A model generated the notes under the pieces. That model searched no databases. It saw nothing but the letters and a program-made list of their open reading frames with translations, and was not told where the DNA came from. The translations under genes and the position numbers were made by a program. 64,000 nucleotides of DNA from Qipengyuania aurantiaca (GTDB taxonomy: Bacteria > Pseudomonadota > Alphaproteobacteria > Sphingomonadales > Sphingomonadaceae): contig NZ_CP081295.1 in NCBI RefSeq assembly GCF_019711375.1, forward strand, positions 1,612,001 through 1,676,000, written 5' to 3'. Positions 1 through 8,374 of this stretch are shown in pieces. Positions within the stretch are counted from its first letter, which is position 1, and each line of letters starts with the position of its first letter.

Positions 1-74
1 ATGCAATTTACTCAACACCAATTGCGATAACTGCAATATCAGTTTCTCTTTGCAACTGGTTGCGAATTGCTACC

Positions 75-150
75 TATCTAGATAAGTTGCATTCCACAAC
101 CCTTTTCTCGAAAAATTTGGCTTGGGGCGGATTTGCGGTAGATAGGTTGC
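75..150. promoter_or_regulatory. Candidate operator repeats upstream of the HxlR gene
   Basis: The 12-mer TAGATAAGTTGC at 79-90 recurs as TAGATAGGTTGC at 139-150 (11 of 12 identical, exactly 60 bp apart). The first copy is embedded in the palindrome TATCTAGATA (75-84). The region 1-169 is visibly more AT-rich than the coding DNA around it. HxlR-family regulators often bind repeats in their own promoter region, so these are candidate autoregulatory sites. The role is inferred; the repeats are seen directly. Confidence 0.4.
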
Positions 151-169
151 TCTGGAAGGACTGAATTTT

Positions 170-724
170 ATGGGCGATATCCGCGAACCCTTGCGTGAAC
201 TGACCGAATGCGGCCTGCCGCAAGCCTTGGAAGTGATGGGCGAACGCTGGAGCTTCATGATCCTGCGTGCCAGCTTCAACGGGCTGCATCACTTCGAGGA
301 ATTCCTGAGCGAGCTGGGCATTGCCCGGAACATCCTCTCGAACCGGCTGGCCAAGCTGGTCGAGCACGGCATCCTCAAGCGCGATCCTTGCCCGGACGAT
401 CGCCGCAAGATCGAATACCGCCTGACCGAGAAGGGCTTCGACCTCCTCCCCGCCATGGTCGCGCTGCGCCAGTGGGGCCAGAAATACGGCGCCGAGGTGA
501 TCGAGAACCCGGTGCTGGTGGACGAGCGCGATCGCCTGCCGATCGGCCCGACCTCGATCCTCAGCCACGACGGCCGCATCCTCGGCCCAGCCGACCTCCA
601 CCTCGTCGAACGCGCCAATCTCGGCCTGCGCGCCGATGGCACCAAGGCGAAACCGGGCAAGGCGCTCGAACGCGGTTCGGTCATCGAGCTCGACGCGCGC
701 CGCAAGGGCCGCGACGCAGCCTGA
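170..724 (+). CDS. HxlR family winged-helix transcriptional regulator
   Basis: Cytoplasmic one-component DNA-binding regulator. The first ~115 residues carry the HxlR signature: an early Cys (ECGLPQALEVMGERWSF), then a helix-turn-helix with GIARNILSNRLAKLVEHGIL and a wing ending in YRLTEKG. HxlR proteins respond to electrophiles, aldehydes or aromatic compounds, often through that Cys; the ligand here cannot be read from sequence. At 184 residues it is longer than the usual 110-130, with about 60 extra C-terminal residues of unknown role. The start ATG has a good Shine-Dalgarno (GGAAGGA, 154-160, 9-nt spacer). A small conserved gene follows with overlapping ends. Confidence 0.88.
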   Translation: MGDIREPLRELTECGLPQALEVMGERWSFMILRASFNGLHHFEEFLSELGIARNILSNRLAKLVEHGILKRDPCPDDRRKIEYRLTEKGFDLLPAMVALRQWGQKYGAEVIENPVLVDERDRLPIGPTSILSHDGRILGPADLHLVERANLGLRADGTKAKPGKALERGSVIELDARRKGRDAA

Positions 725-1035
725 CCGGCGAGGTTCAGCGAACCGCCGACGGGCGCTATATCGTGGTGCGCGGCCGGTTATGGCGGGCGAGCAACCCGGG
801 TTTGCCTGAAGCGAAGCGCGAATCACTCGTGCACGAATTGATGGACGCACGCCGCGCCGTCGCGGCGGCCAAGCGCTCCGACGATGCGAAAGCGGAGAAG
901 GCGGCGCGGGCACGCGTGCATGACGCCAAGGTCGGGCTGGGCGAACGTGGGCCGGTCTGGTGGGCCGATGGCGCCCCCGATCTCAACCGCCACCTTGTCA
1001 AAAACACGCCCTACGCTGCGGAATTCGAGACCTGA
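721..1035 (+). CDS. Conserved small hypothetical protein
   Basis: About 104 residues, hydrophilic and Lys/Ala/Arg-rich in the middle (helical), with the motifs GRYIVVRGRLWRA near the N-terminus and GERGPVWWADGAPDLNRH near the C-terminus. I recall this pattern from unnamed conserved proteobacterial proteins with no established function. The conserved block begins upstream of the first GTG codons (763, 766), so the true start probably lies near 721, where a CTG overlaps the TGA stop of the HxlR gene. The start is therefore uncertain; the stop is firm. It is likely co-transcribed with, and translationally coupled to, the regulator. Confidence 0.6.
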   Translation: MTGEVQRTADGRYIVVRGRLWRASNPGLPEAKRESLVHELMDARRAVAAAKRSDDAKAEKAARARVHDAKVGLGERGPVWWADGAPDLNRHLVKNTPYAAEFET

Positions 1036-1207
1036 CCGCTTGCGCCAGGCCTCGCCGCCACTTCGGCAAGCTGGTTAACAAGGCTTTGCAAAAGTGACGT
1101 CAAATCAGGCTCTGGCGGTGTGACGTCATCGTTAAAACCATCGCAACACCTTTATGCGATACCTTGCGGTGAATCGGGGCGCCTGCCCCTTTGAGCCGGA
1201 TAAAAAC

Positions 1208-1558
1208 GTGATCGAAATCGAAGTCCAGAACGAGACGCACCAGACGCAATTCCGCATCAAGGCGGTGAGCGTGCCGCGCATTGGCGAAGGCCTCCGACTG
1301 AAGGAGCCCGACGGGACCTGGGCGAGCTACGACGTGCTCGACGTGTGGTACCAGCAGGCCGATTACGGCGAAGTCTGGGTGCCCTATCTCCACGTCAAGA
1401 CCACGCCCGCCGACGGCATGAGCGCCCCCGCACCGACACCGGGCGAGGCCGTGGCCATGGACCAGGCCATGCCCATCGCCGACTTCCTCGCCAAGTTCGA
1501 GGGCGACCACGAACATGAGACGGTCAAGCTCAACCTCGACATGAGCGAGGAGCAGTAG
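1208..1558 (+). CDS. Hypothetical protein, acidic, about 116 residues
   Basis: No family recognised. The protein is soluble, without signal peptide or membrane segment, with a beta-rich N-terminal half (IEIEVQNETHQTQFRIKAV) and a very acidic C-terminus ending NLDMSEEQ. An in-frame ATG at 1154 would add 18 residues, but that stretch looks non-coding and lacks a ribosome binding site; the GTG at 1208 is preceded by GGATAAAAAC and starts with natural-looking protein, so I prefer it. It stands alone between the HxlR pair and a convergent lipoprotein gene. Confidence 0.55.
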   Translation: MIEIEVQNETHQTQFRIKAVSVPRIGEGLRLKEPDGTWASYDVLDVWYQQADYGEVWVPYLHVKTTPADGMSAPAPTPGEAVAMDQAMPIADFLAKFEGDHEHETVKLNLDMSEEQ

Positions 1559-1583
1559 ATTCGCTCTGAGAGAATGAGAAACT

Positions 1584-2159
1584 TTAAGGCGTCTCTGATA
1601 TGGTCTCGGCCGCTTTCGTCACGGCATACGTGATCTGAACGACGTCATCCCCAGCCGCATCTGTCAGGTGAACAAGGGTGAAAACACCTGTCGGATGGGT
1701 GGCGAGCAAAAGTCTCGGATGCTGGGTATCCAATGCCTTCCCGAACTCCGTGCCTAGCTCCGAGGCCATTTGCTCGAGAACATCCTGAAGGATGGCCTGC
1801 GAAGTCGAACCCTCGGAGGGGCGGATTGTGGCCAATGTTGCAAAGCCGAAACCGCTGTAGTTCGAGAGCGCCTTCATTTTGCTGCGATTTGATCGAGAAT
1901 ATAGCGAAGACATACCGTTATCGATCACTTCGAAGCGCGCGCTCGAACGAATGACAATTGGGCGATCCAGAAGGCTCTCGGTCGTCTCTGCAGTTTCCGT
2001 CACCGATGCAGCAGGAACCTCCGGCGCCTCTTCTGCTTCGGCCGAACATCCGCCGATGACGAAGGGCATAAGGACTAGAAGCGACTGGGTCGCCTGTTTG
2101 CGGGTGAAAACCAATTTCAATCTCCTGTCTCGAAAAATAAGCATGGACCTGCTGTCCAC
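1584..2159 (-). CDS. Putative lipoprotein of unknown function
   Basis: The N-terminus has basic residues, then a hydrophobic stretch (SLLVLMPFVIGGCSAEAEEA) with a lipobox-like IGGC, predicting lipid attachment at Cys and export. The remainder (about 150 residues) has no recognised domain; it is acidic near the N-terminus, then mixed alpha/beta. The annotated start gives a long n-region (about 20 residues before the hydrophobic core), so an internal start is possible. Codon use is less GC-biased than in neighbouring housekeeping genes, suggesting a lineage-specific or acquired gene. It is convergent with the gene before it. Confidence 0.55.
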   Translation of the reverse strand: MDSRSMLIFRDRRLKLVFTRKQATQSLLVLMPFVIGGCSAEAEEAPEVPAASVTETAETTESLLDRPIVIRSSARFEVIDNGMSSLYSRSNRSKMKALSNYSGFGFATLATIRPSEGSTSQAILQDVLEQMASELGTEFGKALDTQHPRLLLATHPTGVFTLVHLTDAAGDDVVQITYAVTKAAETISETP

Positions 2160-2186
2160 CGTCTGCTGAACCTGTTCTGTCTTGTG

Positions 2187-3695
2187 CTAAGCCCGCGGCG
2201 GCTGCCTGCGATAGCTCAGCGCCTCCGCCACATGGATGCGGCCCACCTTCTCCGCTCCCGCCAAATCCGCAACCGTGCGCGCCACTCTCAACATCCGCGT
2301 GTAGCTGCGCGCCGATAGCCGCATCGCGGTGGCTGCCTGCATCAAAAGTTCGCGCCCCTTTTCGTCGGGGCCGGCGAAGTCCTCCAGCGCGTCGCCCTGG
2401 AGTTCGGCGTTGGTGCGCGCGCCGCTTGCCTCGGCGCGGGCCGTTTGAACCTCACGCGCGGTGGCGACCCTTGCGGCGACTTCGGCGCTGCCCTCGGCGG
2501 GCGGGGGCAGGGCGAGGTCGGCGGCGCTGACCGGGTCGACCTCGACATGGAGGTCGATGCGGTCGAGCAGCGGGCCGGAGACTTTGCTCTGGTAATCGGC
2601 GGCGCATTTGGGGGCGCGGCTACACGCCAGCGCGGGATCGCCCAGATGCCCGCAGCGGCACGGGTTCATCGCCGCGACCAGCTGGACATTGGCGGGGAAG
2701 ATCACATGCGCGTTGGCGCGCGCGACATCGACCGTGTTGGTCTCCAGCGGCTGGCGCAGCGAATCGAGCACGGCGCGCTGGAACTCGGGCAATTCGTCGA
2801 GGAAGAGCACGCCCAGATGCGCGAGGCTGACCTCGCCCGGTTTCACCTTCAGCCCGCCGCCGGTAAGCGCGGCCATGCTCGCCGAATGGTGCGGCGCGCG
2901 GAACGGGCGGGCGCGGGAGATGCGGCCTTCCTCCAGCAAGCCGGCGACCGATTGCACCATGCTCACCTCCAGCGCCTCGGGCGGGGAAAGCGGGGGGAGG
3001 ATGCCGGGAAGGCAGCTTGCCAGCAGCGACTTGCCCGCACCCGGCGGTCCGATCATCAAAAGGTTATGCCCGCCCGCCGCGGCAATCTCGAGCGCGCGCT
3101 TGGCGGTTTCCTGCCCCTTTACCTGTTTGAGGTCGGGCGCCTTGCCCGCATCCTCGATCATGCCCTGTTCGGGCTGGGCCAGCTGGCTGGTGCCCTTGAG
3201 GTGGTTGAGCAGGCTGGCGATATCGGGTGCGGCGAGGACCGGGACCTCGCTCGCCCACTTGGCTTCCGATCCTTGCCCGGCGGGGCAGATCAGGCCCTTC
3301 TCCGCCTCGCTTGCGTGAATAGCCGCCAGCAGCACGCCGGGCGAGGGCTGGACGCGCGCATCGAGCGCCAGTTCGCCGACCACGATCCAGTCCTCCAGTT
3401 GCTCGGCATCGGTGATCCCCATCGCCGCCAGCACGGCGAGCGCGATGGGGAGGTCGTAATGCGAACCTTCCTTGGGCAGGTCGGCCGGCGAGAGGTTGAT
3501 GGTAATGCGCTTGGGCGGCAGCGCGAGGCCCATGGAGGACAGCGCAGCGCGCACCCGCTCCTTGCTCTCGCCCACCGCCTTGTCGGCCAGTCCCACGATG
3601 TTGAAGTTCGGCAGGCCCGGCGCGAGGCTGCATTGCACCTCGACGCTGCGCGCCTCCAGCCCGAGATAGGCCACCGTACGGACCAGTGCGACCAA
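2187..3695 (-). CDS. comM: ComM/YifB family Mg-chelatase-like AAA+ ATPase
   Basis: A 502-residue protein, normal for the family. The N-terminal ~165 residues form the ChlI/Lon-like domain starting MVALVRTVAYLGLEA; the central AAA+ module has Walker A GPPGAGKS and Walker B LFLDELPEF; the C-terminal domain has the ISRRSYTRMLRVARTVADL-type helix region near the end. ComM is a hexameric helicase that promotes branch migration during natural transformation in Vibrio and relatives; in alphaproteobacteria its role is inferred by homology. It is divergent from rpmH, with 213 bp between them that hold the rpmH promoter. Confidence 0.92.
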   Translation of the reverse strand: MVALVRTVAYLGLEARSVEVQCSLAPGLPNFNIVGLADKAVGESKERVRAALSSMGLALPPKRITINLSPADLPKEGSHYDLPIALAVLAAMGITDAEQLEDWIVVGELALDARVQPSPGVLLAAIHASEAEKGLICPAGQGSEAKWASEVPVLAAPDIASLLNHLKGTSQLAQPEQGMIEDAGKAPDLKQVKGQETAKRALEIAAAGGHNLLMIGPPGAGKSLLASCLPGILPPLSPPEALEVSMVQSVAGLLEEGRISRARPFRAPHHSASMAALTGGGLKVKPGEVSLAHLGVLFLDELPEFQRAVLDSLRQPLETNTVDVARANAHVIFPANVQLVAAMNPCRCGHLGDPALACSRAPKCAADYQSKVSGPLLDRIDLHVEVDPVSAADLALPPPAEGSAEVAARVATAREVQTARAEASGARTNAELQGDALEDFAGPDEKGRELLMQAATAMRLSARSYTRMLRVARTVADLAGAEKVGRIHVAEALSYRRQPPRA

Positions 3696-3788
3696 ACCAA
3701 ATCCCCCCTTGTTGTCTGGCGGTCTGGCAAGAAGTCCTTATATTGTCGAGGCCTGCGTGATCGGGATCGCGCCCGCGTGCCTTCAGGC

Positions 3789-3817
3789 TTGACCTTCGCC
3801 CCCGATTTCCTTAAGCG
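3789..3817 (+). promoter_or_regulatory. Predicted sigma-70-type promoter of rpmH operon
   Basis: TTGACC (3789-3794), 17-bp spacer, TAAGCG (3812-3817), preceded by GC. The same layout appears upstream of rpsT and tRNA-Lys in this window. The predicted transcript starts near 3824, leaving an ~85-nt leader before the rpmH ATG at 3909. The -35 matches consensus in five of six positions; the -10 is weak against TATAAT but matches the other two sites. Confidence 0.55.
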
Positions 3818-3908
3818 CGCCCCTCCAAGAGCGGTCGCCTGCCACTGGCGGCCCTTTTTCGTCGCGGCGATTCGCCCGGCAGCAACGTAATTTACTGAAG
3901 GTGTTCCC

Positions 3909-4043
3909 ATGAAGCGGACTTTCCAGCCCTCGAACCTCGTGCGCGCCCGTCGCCACGGTTTCTTCGCGCGCAAGGCCACCCCGGGCGGCCGCAAGGTTCT
4001 TCGTGCACGTCGCGCTCGCGGCCGCAAGAACCTTTGTGCGTGA
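3909..4043 (+). CDS. rpmH: 50S ribosomal protein L34
   Basis: A 44-residue, very basic protein starting [19 protein letters not shown], the invariant L34 signature, with a C-terminus rich in RRARGRKN. Structural component of the large ribosomal subunit. It heads a same-strand run rpmH-rnpA-yidD-yidC-engB, the near-universal bacterial order. It is too short for standard ORF thresholds but unmistakable. Confidence 0.97.
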   Translation: MKRTFQPSNLVRARRHGFFARKATPGGRKVLRARRARGRKNLCA

Positions 4044-4134
4044 TTGACTGACCGGTCGCGCCTCGCGCGTGACCTTACAGTCTGAGCGAAGCTGCGGGCT
4101 CCCTTCGGGGGGCCCGTTCGCGTATGTAACGCCC

Positions 4135-4518
4135 ATGCATCCGAGCCTGTCCGTCATCCGCAAGCGCAGCGATTTCCTCGCCGCCAATCGCGGTATGCGC
4201 AACGCGAAGCCGGGCTTCGTGCTGCTCACCCGCCCGAACGAGGGGCAGGGCAAGCGCTACGGCATCACCGTAACCAAGAAGATCGGCAACGCCGTGGTCC
4301 GCAATCGGATGAAGCGGCGCTTTCGCGAACTGCTTTGGGCGGCGCTGCCGGACGGGGGCCTGCCCGATCACGACCATATCCTCATCGGCCGCGAGGGCGG
4401 GGTGGAGCGTGATTTTGCCGCGCTGGCCGAGGAACTGGACGCCGCACTCGCCCGCGCGGCACGCGGCGAAGGCGACCGCGCCCGCCGTCCGCGCCACTCC
4501 CGATCGCGCCGCGCGTGA
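4135..4518 (+). CDS. rnpA: Ribonuclease P protein component
   Basis: RnpA binds the RNase P RNA and helps mature the 5' ends of tRNAs. The family motif [14 protein letters not shown] is at about residues 50-63, within a 127-residue basic protein. The reading frame is open upstream to 4069, but ATG 4135 gives the usual N-terminus (L-x-x-IRKRSDF), so it is preferred. The C-terminus ends in an Arg-rich tail. A GC-rich hairpin (GGGCTCCC/GGGGGCCC, about 4096-4114) sits between rpmH and this start. Its stop overlaps the GTG start of yidD by four bases (GTGA), implying coupled translation. Confidence 0.95.
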   Translation: MHPSLSVIRKRSDFLAANRGMRNAKPGFVLLTRPNEGQGKRYGITVTKKIGNAVVRNRMKRRFRELLWAALPDGGLPDHDHILIGREGGVERDFAALAEELDAALARAARGEGDRARRPRHSRSRRA

Positions 4519-4724
4519 AGTACCCGCTGATCTGGATCGCCCGCCTGTGGCAGCTCGGTCCGAGCCGCATCCTGCCGCCCACCTGCCGCTTCACGCCCTC
4601 GTGCAGCCAATACGCCATCGAGGCGCTGCAGAAGCATGGCGCAATCAAGGGTGGATGGCTGACGCTCAAGCGGCTATTGCGCTGCCAACCCTGGGGGGGC
4701 TGCGGCCATGACCCGGTTCCCTGA
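4515..4724 (+). CDS. yidD: Membrane protein insertion efficiency factor YidD
   Basis: A 69-residue protein with the YidD hallmark [17 protein letters not shown] followed by a Cys-containing [14 protein letters not shown] tail. YidD is a small peripheral membrane protein with an amphipathic N-terminal helix that assists YidC-dependent membrane insertion. The GTG start overlaps the rnpA stop; yidC lies 69 bp downstream. Length and Cys pattern match the family. Confidence 0.95.
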   Translation: MKYPLIWIARLWQLGPSRILPPTCRFTPSCSQYAIEALQKHGAIKGGWLTLKRLLRCQPWGGCGHDPVP

Positions 4725-4793
4725 CGGGCCGGTGTCTTGACGTAGCAACACACCCTTCCCATCTGACGAAGACAACTACCACCGGGATCGACC

Positions 4794-6554
4794 TTGGAAA
4801 ATTCACGCAATTTCGTGCTCGTGCTCACCCTTTCCCTGGCCGTGCTGATCGGTTGGCAGTGGGCGATGGACCATTTCTATCCGCAGCCCGACGACGTGCC
4901 GGTCACCGCGGAAAAGGTCGACACCCCGGCAGAAGCCGCGGCCGTGGCGCACACGCGCACCGGCGGTCTCCAGGATCCCGCCGCCCTTGCGCAGGAAGAG
5001 GCCGATCTCGCAACCGCGCTGGCCTCGCCCGAGCGCCTCGTCATCGATTCGCCCAAGATTGCCGGTTCGATCAACCTGCAGGGCGCGTTCCTCGACGACG
5101 TGGTGCTCAAGGATTACGCCGCCAGCACCGATGCCGATGACGACGAGCCGGTGCGCATCTTCTCGCCGCGCGGAACGCCCGCGCAGCAATATTCGCAGTT
5201 CGGTTTCCTGCTGAATGGCCAGAAGGTCTCGGACGACGCAGTCTGGACCGCGACCGGCGATCGGCTTTCGCCGGGCAATCCCGTCACGCTTACGCACGAT
5301 GCGGGCAACGGCATCGGCCTGCAGCTGACCTATTCGATCGACGATCAGTACATGCTCACCGTCGAGCAGACGATCGCCAACCGCTCCGGCGACGCGATTG
5401 TCGCGCAGCCTTTCGGCCTCGTCGGCCGCACCAGCGACACGGCGAGCGAAGACTTCTTCATCGCCCATTCGGGCCCGATGGGCGTCTTCGGCGACGCCGC
5501 GAATTACGACTACGACTACGACGACATCGACGACGCCAAGAAGGTGACGCCCGAAGGAGCGCCGAGCTGGTTCGGCTTCACCGACATCTACTGGCTGGCC
5601 GCGATGGTCCCGCAGGACGGCACGGCGCCCGATGCGACCTTCCGGGCGCTGGGCGGCAACACCTACCGCGCCGACATGATCTACGACACCGTGCGTGTCG
5701 AAAAGGGCATGAAGCACACCACCACTTCGCGCCTCTACGCCGGTGCGAAGGAATCGACCGTCCTCGATTCCTACGAGGATGCGGGGCTCGAAAAGTTCGG
5801 CCTCGCCATCGACTGGGGCTGGTTCCGCTGGTTCGAGAAACCGTTCCTCTGGCTGCTCAAGAACATCTTCGGCCTGGTCGGCAATTTCGGCGTCGCCATC
5901 ATCATCCTGACGATCATCGTGCGCGGGCTGATGTTCCCCATCGCGCAGAAGCAGTTCGCTTCCATGGCCGCGATGAAAGCGATCCAGCCCAAGATGAAGA
6001 AGCTGCAGGAACGCTACAAGGACGACCGTGTCCGCCAGCAGCAGGAAATGCAGAAGCTGTTCAAGGAAGAGCAGGTCAACCCGCTCGCCGGCTGCCTGCC
6101 GCTGATCCTGCAGATCCCGATCTTCTTCGCGCTCTACAAGGTGCTCTACCTCGCCATCGAGATGCGCCACCAGAATTTCCTCTGGATCGAGGATCTTTCC
6201 GCGCCCGATCCGGCGACCATCCTCAACCTGTTCGGCCTGCTGCCGTTCACCCCGCCGAGCTTCCTTGCCATCGGCGTGCTTGCCGTGCTGCTGGGGGTGA
6301 CCATGTGGCTGACCTTCAAGCTGAACCCCAGCGCGATGGACCCGGTCCAGCAGCAGGTCTTCAGCATCATGCCCTGGGTGCTGATGTTCATCATGGCGCC
6401 GTTCGCCGCCGGCCTGCTGCTTTACTGGGTGACCTCCAACGTGCTCACTCTGGCGCAGCAGAAGTACCTCTATTCGAAGCACCCGCAGTTGAAGGCGGCG
6501 GCCGAAAAGGAAAAGGCTGAGAAGGCTGCCGAAGCGGCAAAGGCGAAACAGTGA
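4794..6554 (+). CDS. yidC: Membrane protein insertase YidC
   Basis: YidC inserts and folds inner-membrane proteins with or without SecYEG. The 586-residue protein has an N-terminal signal-anchor helix (about residues 6-24), a large periplasmic beta domain (about 40-350), and a C-terminal five-helix insertase core with the conserved basic cytoplasmic loop (KKLQERYKDDRVRQQQEMQKLFKEEQ region) and NPLAGCLPLILQIPIFFALYKVL. The C-terminus is a Lys/Ala/Glu-rich tail. The start is TTG at 4794. The periplasmic domain contains an acidic/Tyr segment (YDYDYDDIDD, about residue 237). Its stop overlaps the engB start by four bases. Confidence 0.97.
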   Translation: MENSRNFVLVLTLSLAVLIGWQWAMDHFYPQPDDVPVTAEKVDTPAEAAAVAHTRTGGLQDPAALAQEEADLATALASPERLVIDSPKIAGSINLQGAFLDDVVLKDYAASTDADDDEPVRIFSPRGTPAQQYSQFGFLLNGQKVSDDAVWTATGDRLSPGNPVTLTHDAGNGIGLQLTYSIDDQYMLTVEQTIANRSGDAIVAQPFGLVGRTSDTASEDFFIAHSGPMGVFGDAANYDYDYDDIDDAKKVTPEGAPSWFGFTDIYWLAAMVPQDGTAPDATFRALGGNTYRADMIYDTVRVEKGMKHTTTSRLYAGAKESTVLDSYEDAGLEKFGLAIDWGWFRWFEKPFLWLLKNIFGLVGNFGVAIIILTIIVRGLMFPIAQKQFASMAAMKAIQPKMKKLQERYKDDRVRQQQEMQKLFKEEQVNPLAGCLPLILQIPIFFALYKVLYLAIEMRHQNFLWIEDLSAPDPATILNLFGLLPFTPPSFLAIGVLAVLLGVTMWLTFKLNPSAMDPVQQQVFSIMPWVLMFIMAPFAAGLLLYWVTSNVLTLAQQKYLYSKHPQLKAAAEKEKAEKAAEAAKAKQ

Positions 6555-7204
6555 CCGAAGAAGAAGCCGCCGAACTCGCCCAGCTGGAACGGCGCGCCAA
6601 CAAGCTGTTTTCCGGCCGGGTGGAGTTTCTCCTATCGGCCCCGCAGCTGAAATTCCTGCCCGAGCCGACCGTGCCGGAGATTGCCTTTGCGGGGCGCTCG
6701 AACGTCGGCAAGAGCTCGCTGCTCAACGCTCTCACCGGGCGCAAGAAGATCGCGCGCGCCTCGGTAACGCCAGGCCGCACGCAGGAATTGAACTTCTTCG
6801 AAGTGGGCGAGCCGACGCTCTTCCGCCTCGTCGACATGCCGGGTTACGGCTTTGCCAAGGCCCCGGTGAAGGTCGTCGAGAAGTGGAAGAACCTCGTGAA
6901 GACCTACCTGCGCGGACGGCAGGTGCTGGTCCGCAACCTCGTGCTGGTCGACAGCCGCCACGGGCTGAAGGATGTCGACCGCGAGATGATGAAGATGCTC
7001 GATGAGGCCGCGGTGGGCTACCGCGTGGTCCTCACCAAGGCCGACAAGATCAAGGCGAGCGAACTGGCCAAGACCGTCGAAGCGGTCGAGGCCGAGGCCA
7101 AGAAACACGTCGCCGCCTATCCGCAGATCCACGTCACTTCGAGCGAGAAGGGCATGGGGATCGGGGAACTGAGGGCCGCGCTGCTCAGGGACGCGGGCGT
7201 TTAG
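6551..7204 (+). CDS. engB: Ribosome biogenesis GTP-binding protein EngB/YsxC
   Basis: An essential-type small GTPase for 50S subunit assembly. The G1 motif is GRSNVGKSSLLNAL (about residue 50), G3 is DMPGYGFAK, and G4 is TKADKIK; 217 residues, normal length. The GTG start at 6551 overlaps the yidC stop (GTGA). The final gene of the rpmH operon; the next gene is on the opposite strand and convergent. Confidence 0.95.
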   Translation: MTEEEAAELAQLERRANKLFSGRVEFLLSAPQLKFLPEPTVPEIAFAGRSNVGKSSLLNALTGRKKIARASVTPGRTQELNFFEVGEPTLFRLVDMPGYGFAKAPVKVVEKWKNLVKTYLRGRQVLVRNLVLVDSRHGLKDVDREMMKMLDEAAVGYRVVLTKADKIKASELAKTVEAVEAEAKKHVAAYPQIHVTSSEKGMGIGELRAALLRDAGV

Positions 7205-7219
7205 AGCGAGAGCGCCAGA

Positions 7220-7747
7220 CTAGTTCGGCGTGCCACGAGAGCGATCTACCAAGCCGAACACGCCGAGGCCATCCTCCGGATCGGCAATTCCGGCGCCCAC
7301 GTTGAAATGCAGACTGAGGCTCTTGCGGACGCATTCGACGACCTCCGCGTTACGGGGCGACCCATCGACCACGACAAAGGTGCGATGCGACCAGTTGGGT
7401 TCGAACCATGGGTTCTGAGCACCGCAATTCGTAAAGATGCTCGCAAAGTCGCGCCAATACTCTGCGGTCAGTGGCGTTGAATAGGCGCTTCGGATGGGCC
7501 AATCGCCCACGCCCTGTATCTTGCCGGAACCGCCGCGGACACCGTCGGGGAATTCGAAAACGAGATATGCGGCCCGGCCGACCTTTGATGGTTTTCTGGC
7601 CTCGAAAAAATCCTCGACCGTTCCGTTTGGCATGGCTGCCTCATCTGCCGCACTATCTTCGGTGACCGCGCGCGAACTGTCCTTCCCGCCCATGCAACCG
7701 GCAAGAAGCAGGGCATGAGCGACCACCGCGAATATTCGCCGTTTCAT
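7220..7747 (-). CDS. Putative lipoprotein of unknown function
   Basis: A 175-residue protein with a clear lipoprotein signal (MKRRIFAVVAHALLLAGCMGG, lipobox LAGC). The rest contains no recognised domain; notable stretches are YLVFEFPDGVRGGSGKIQG and SHRTFVVVDGSPRNAEVVECVRK. Open reading continues upstream in the same frame, but the ATG at 7747 begins the signal peptide and overlaps the stop of the upstream VOC gene (ATGA), so it is the start. Codon use is less GC-biased than in its neighbours. Lineage-specific by appearance. Confidence 0.7.
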   Translation of the reverse strand: MKRRIFAVVAHALLLAGCMGGKDSSRAVTEDSAADEAAMPNGTVEDFFEARKPSKVGRAAYLVFEFPDGVRGGSGKIQGVGDWPIRSAYSTPLTAEYWRDFASIFTNCGAQNPWFEPNWSHRTFVVVDGSPRNAEVVECVRKSLSLHFNVGAGIADPEDGLGVFGLVDRSRGTPN

Positions 7748-8163
7748 GTTGCAAACAGCATCGCGTCGTCGGCGAAGGCCTTCATCTCCAGCGCGTTGCC
7801 GCTGGGGTCGCGGAAGAACATGGTGGCCTGTTCGCCGGGCTGGCCCTTGAAGCGGACGGTGGGCTGGATGATGAAGTCGACCTCGGCGGCTTCGAGGCGG
7901 GTCTTGAGCGCGTCCCACTCGTCCATCGTCAGCACCACGCCGAAATGGGGGACGGGGACCTCTTCGCTGTCGACCTTGGTTCGCGCTCGGTCGGCGACGA
8001 GGCCGGGGGCCTGGTGGGCGACAATCTGGTGGCCGTGGAAATCGAAGTCGATCCAGTCGTCGCTGCTGCGCCCTTCCGCGCAGCCGAGCAACTCGCCGTA
8101 AAAGGTGCGGGCGGCGTCCAGATCGTGGACGGGAAAGGCGAGGTGGAAGGGGCGCAGGCTCAT
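7744..8163 (-). CDS. VOC / glyoxalase family protein
   Basis: A 139-residue vicinal-oxygen-chelate fold protein: PFHLAFPVHDLDAARTFYGELLG at the start, HFGVVLTMDEW in the middle and MFFRDPSGNALEMKAF at the end. His and Glu at the usual metal positions (N-terminal H of FHLAF, H of HFGV, E of LEMK) suggest a functional metal site. Members include glyoxalases, dioxygenases and resistance proteins; the substrate is unknown. Together with the downstream lipoprotein it forms a two-gene minus-strand unit. Confidence 0.85.
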   Translation of the reverse strand: MSLRPFHLAFPVHDLDAARTFYGELLGCAEGRSSDDWIDFDFHGHQIVAHQAPGLVADRARTKVDSEEVPVPHFGVVLTMDEWDALKTRLEAAEVDFIIQPTVRFKGQPGEQATMFFRDPSGNALEMKAFADDAMLFAT

Positions 8164-8374
8164 GGGCGCACCTTAGGCGCGGCGATTGCATTTTCCTACT
8201 CCCCTTGGGCCGTGCAAGCCCTTGCGAATGCTTGAAGACATCACTCCAGAAGAGGCGCGCGCCGTGGTGGCGGATTACATCGCAGGACTGTGCTCCATCC
8301 GCTCCACCGTTCAGGCTCGACAGCGCAGGGATGAACGCCTAGGGCGCGGGGAACAGGGAAAAGGTGGGCCAGCC

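Noticed and set aside
8186..8374. A GST N-terminal extension or separate small gene upstream of the GST ATG
   Set aside because: The frame is open and partly natural-looking, but it lacks a start with a ribosome binding site and the GST family begins at 8375.
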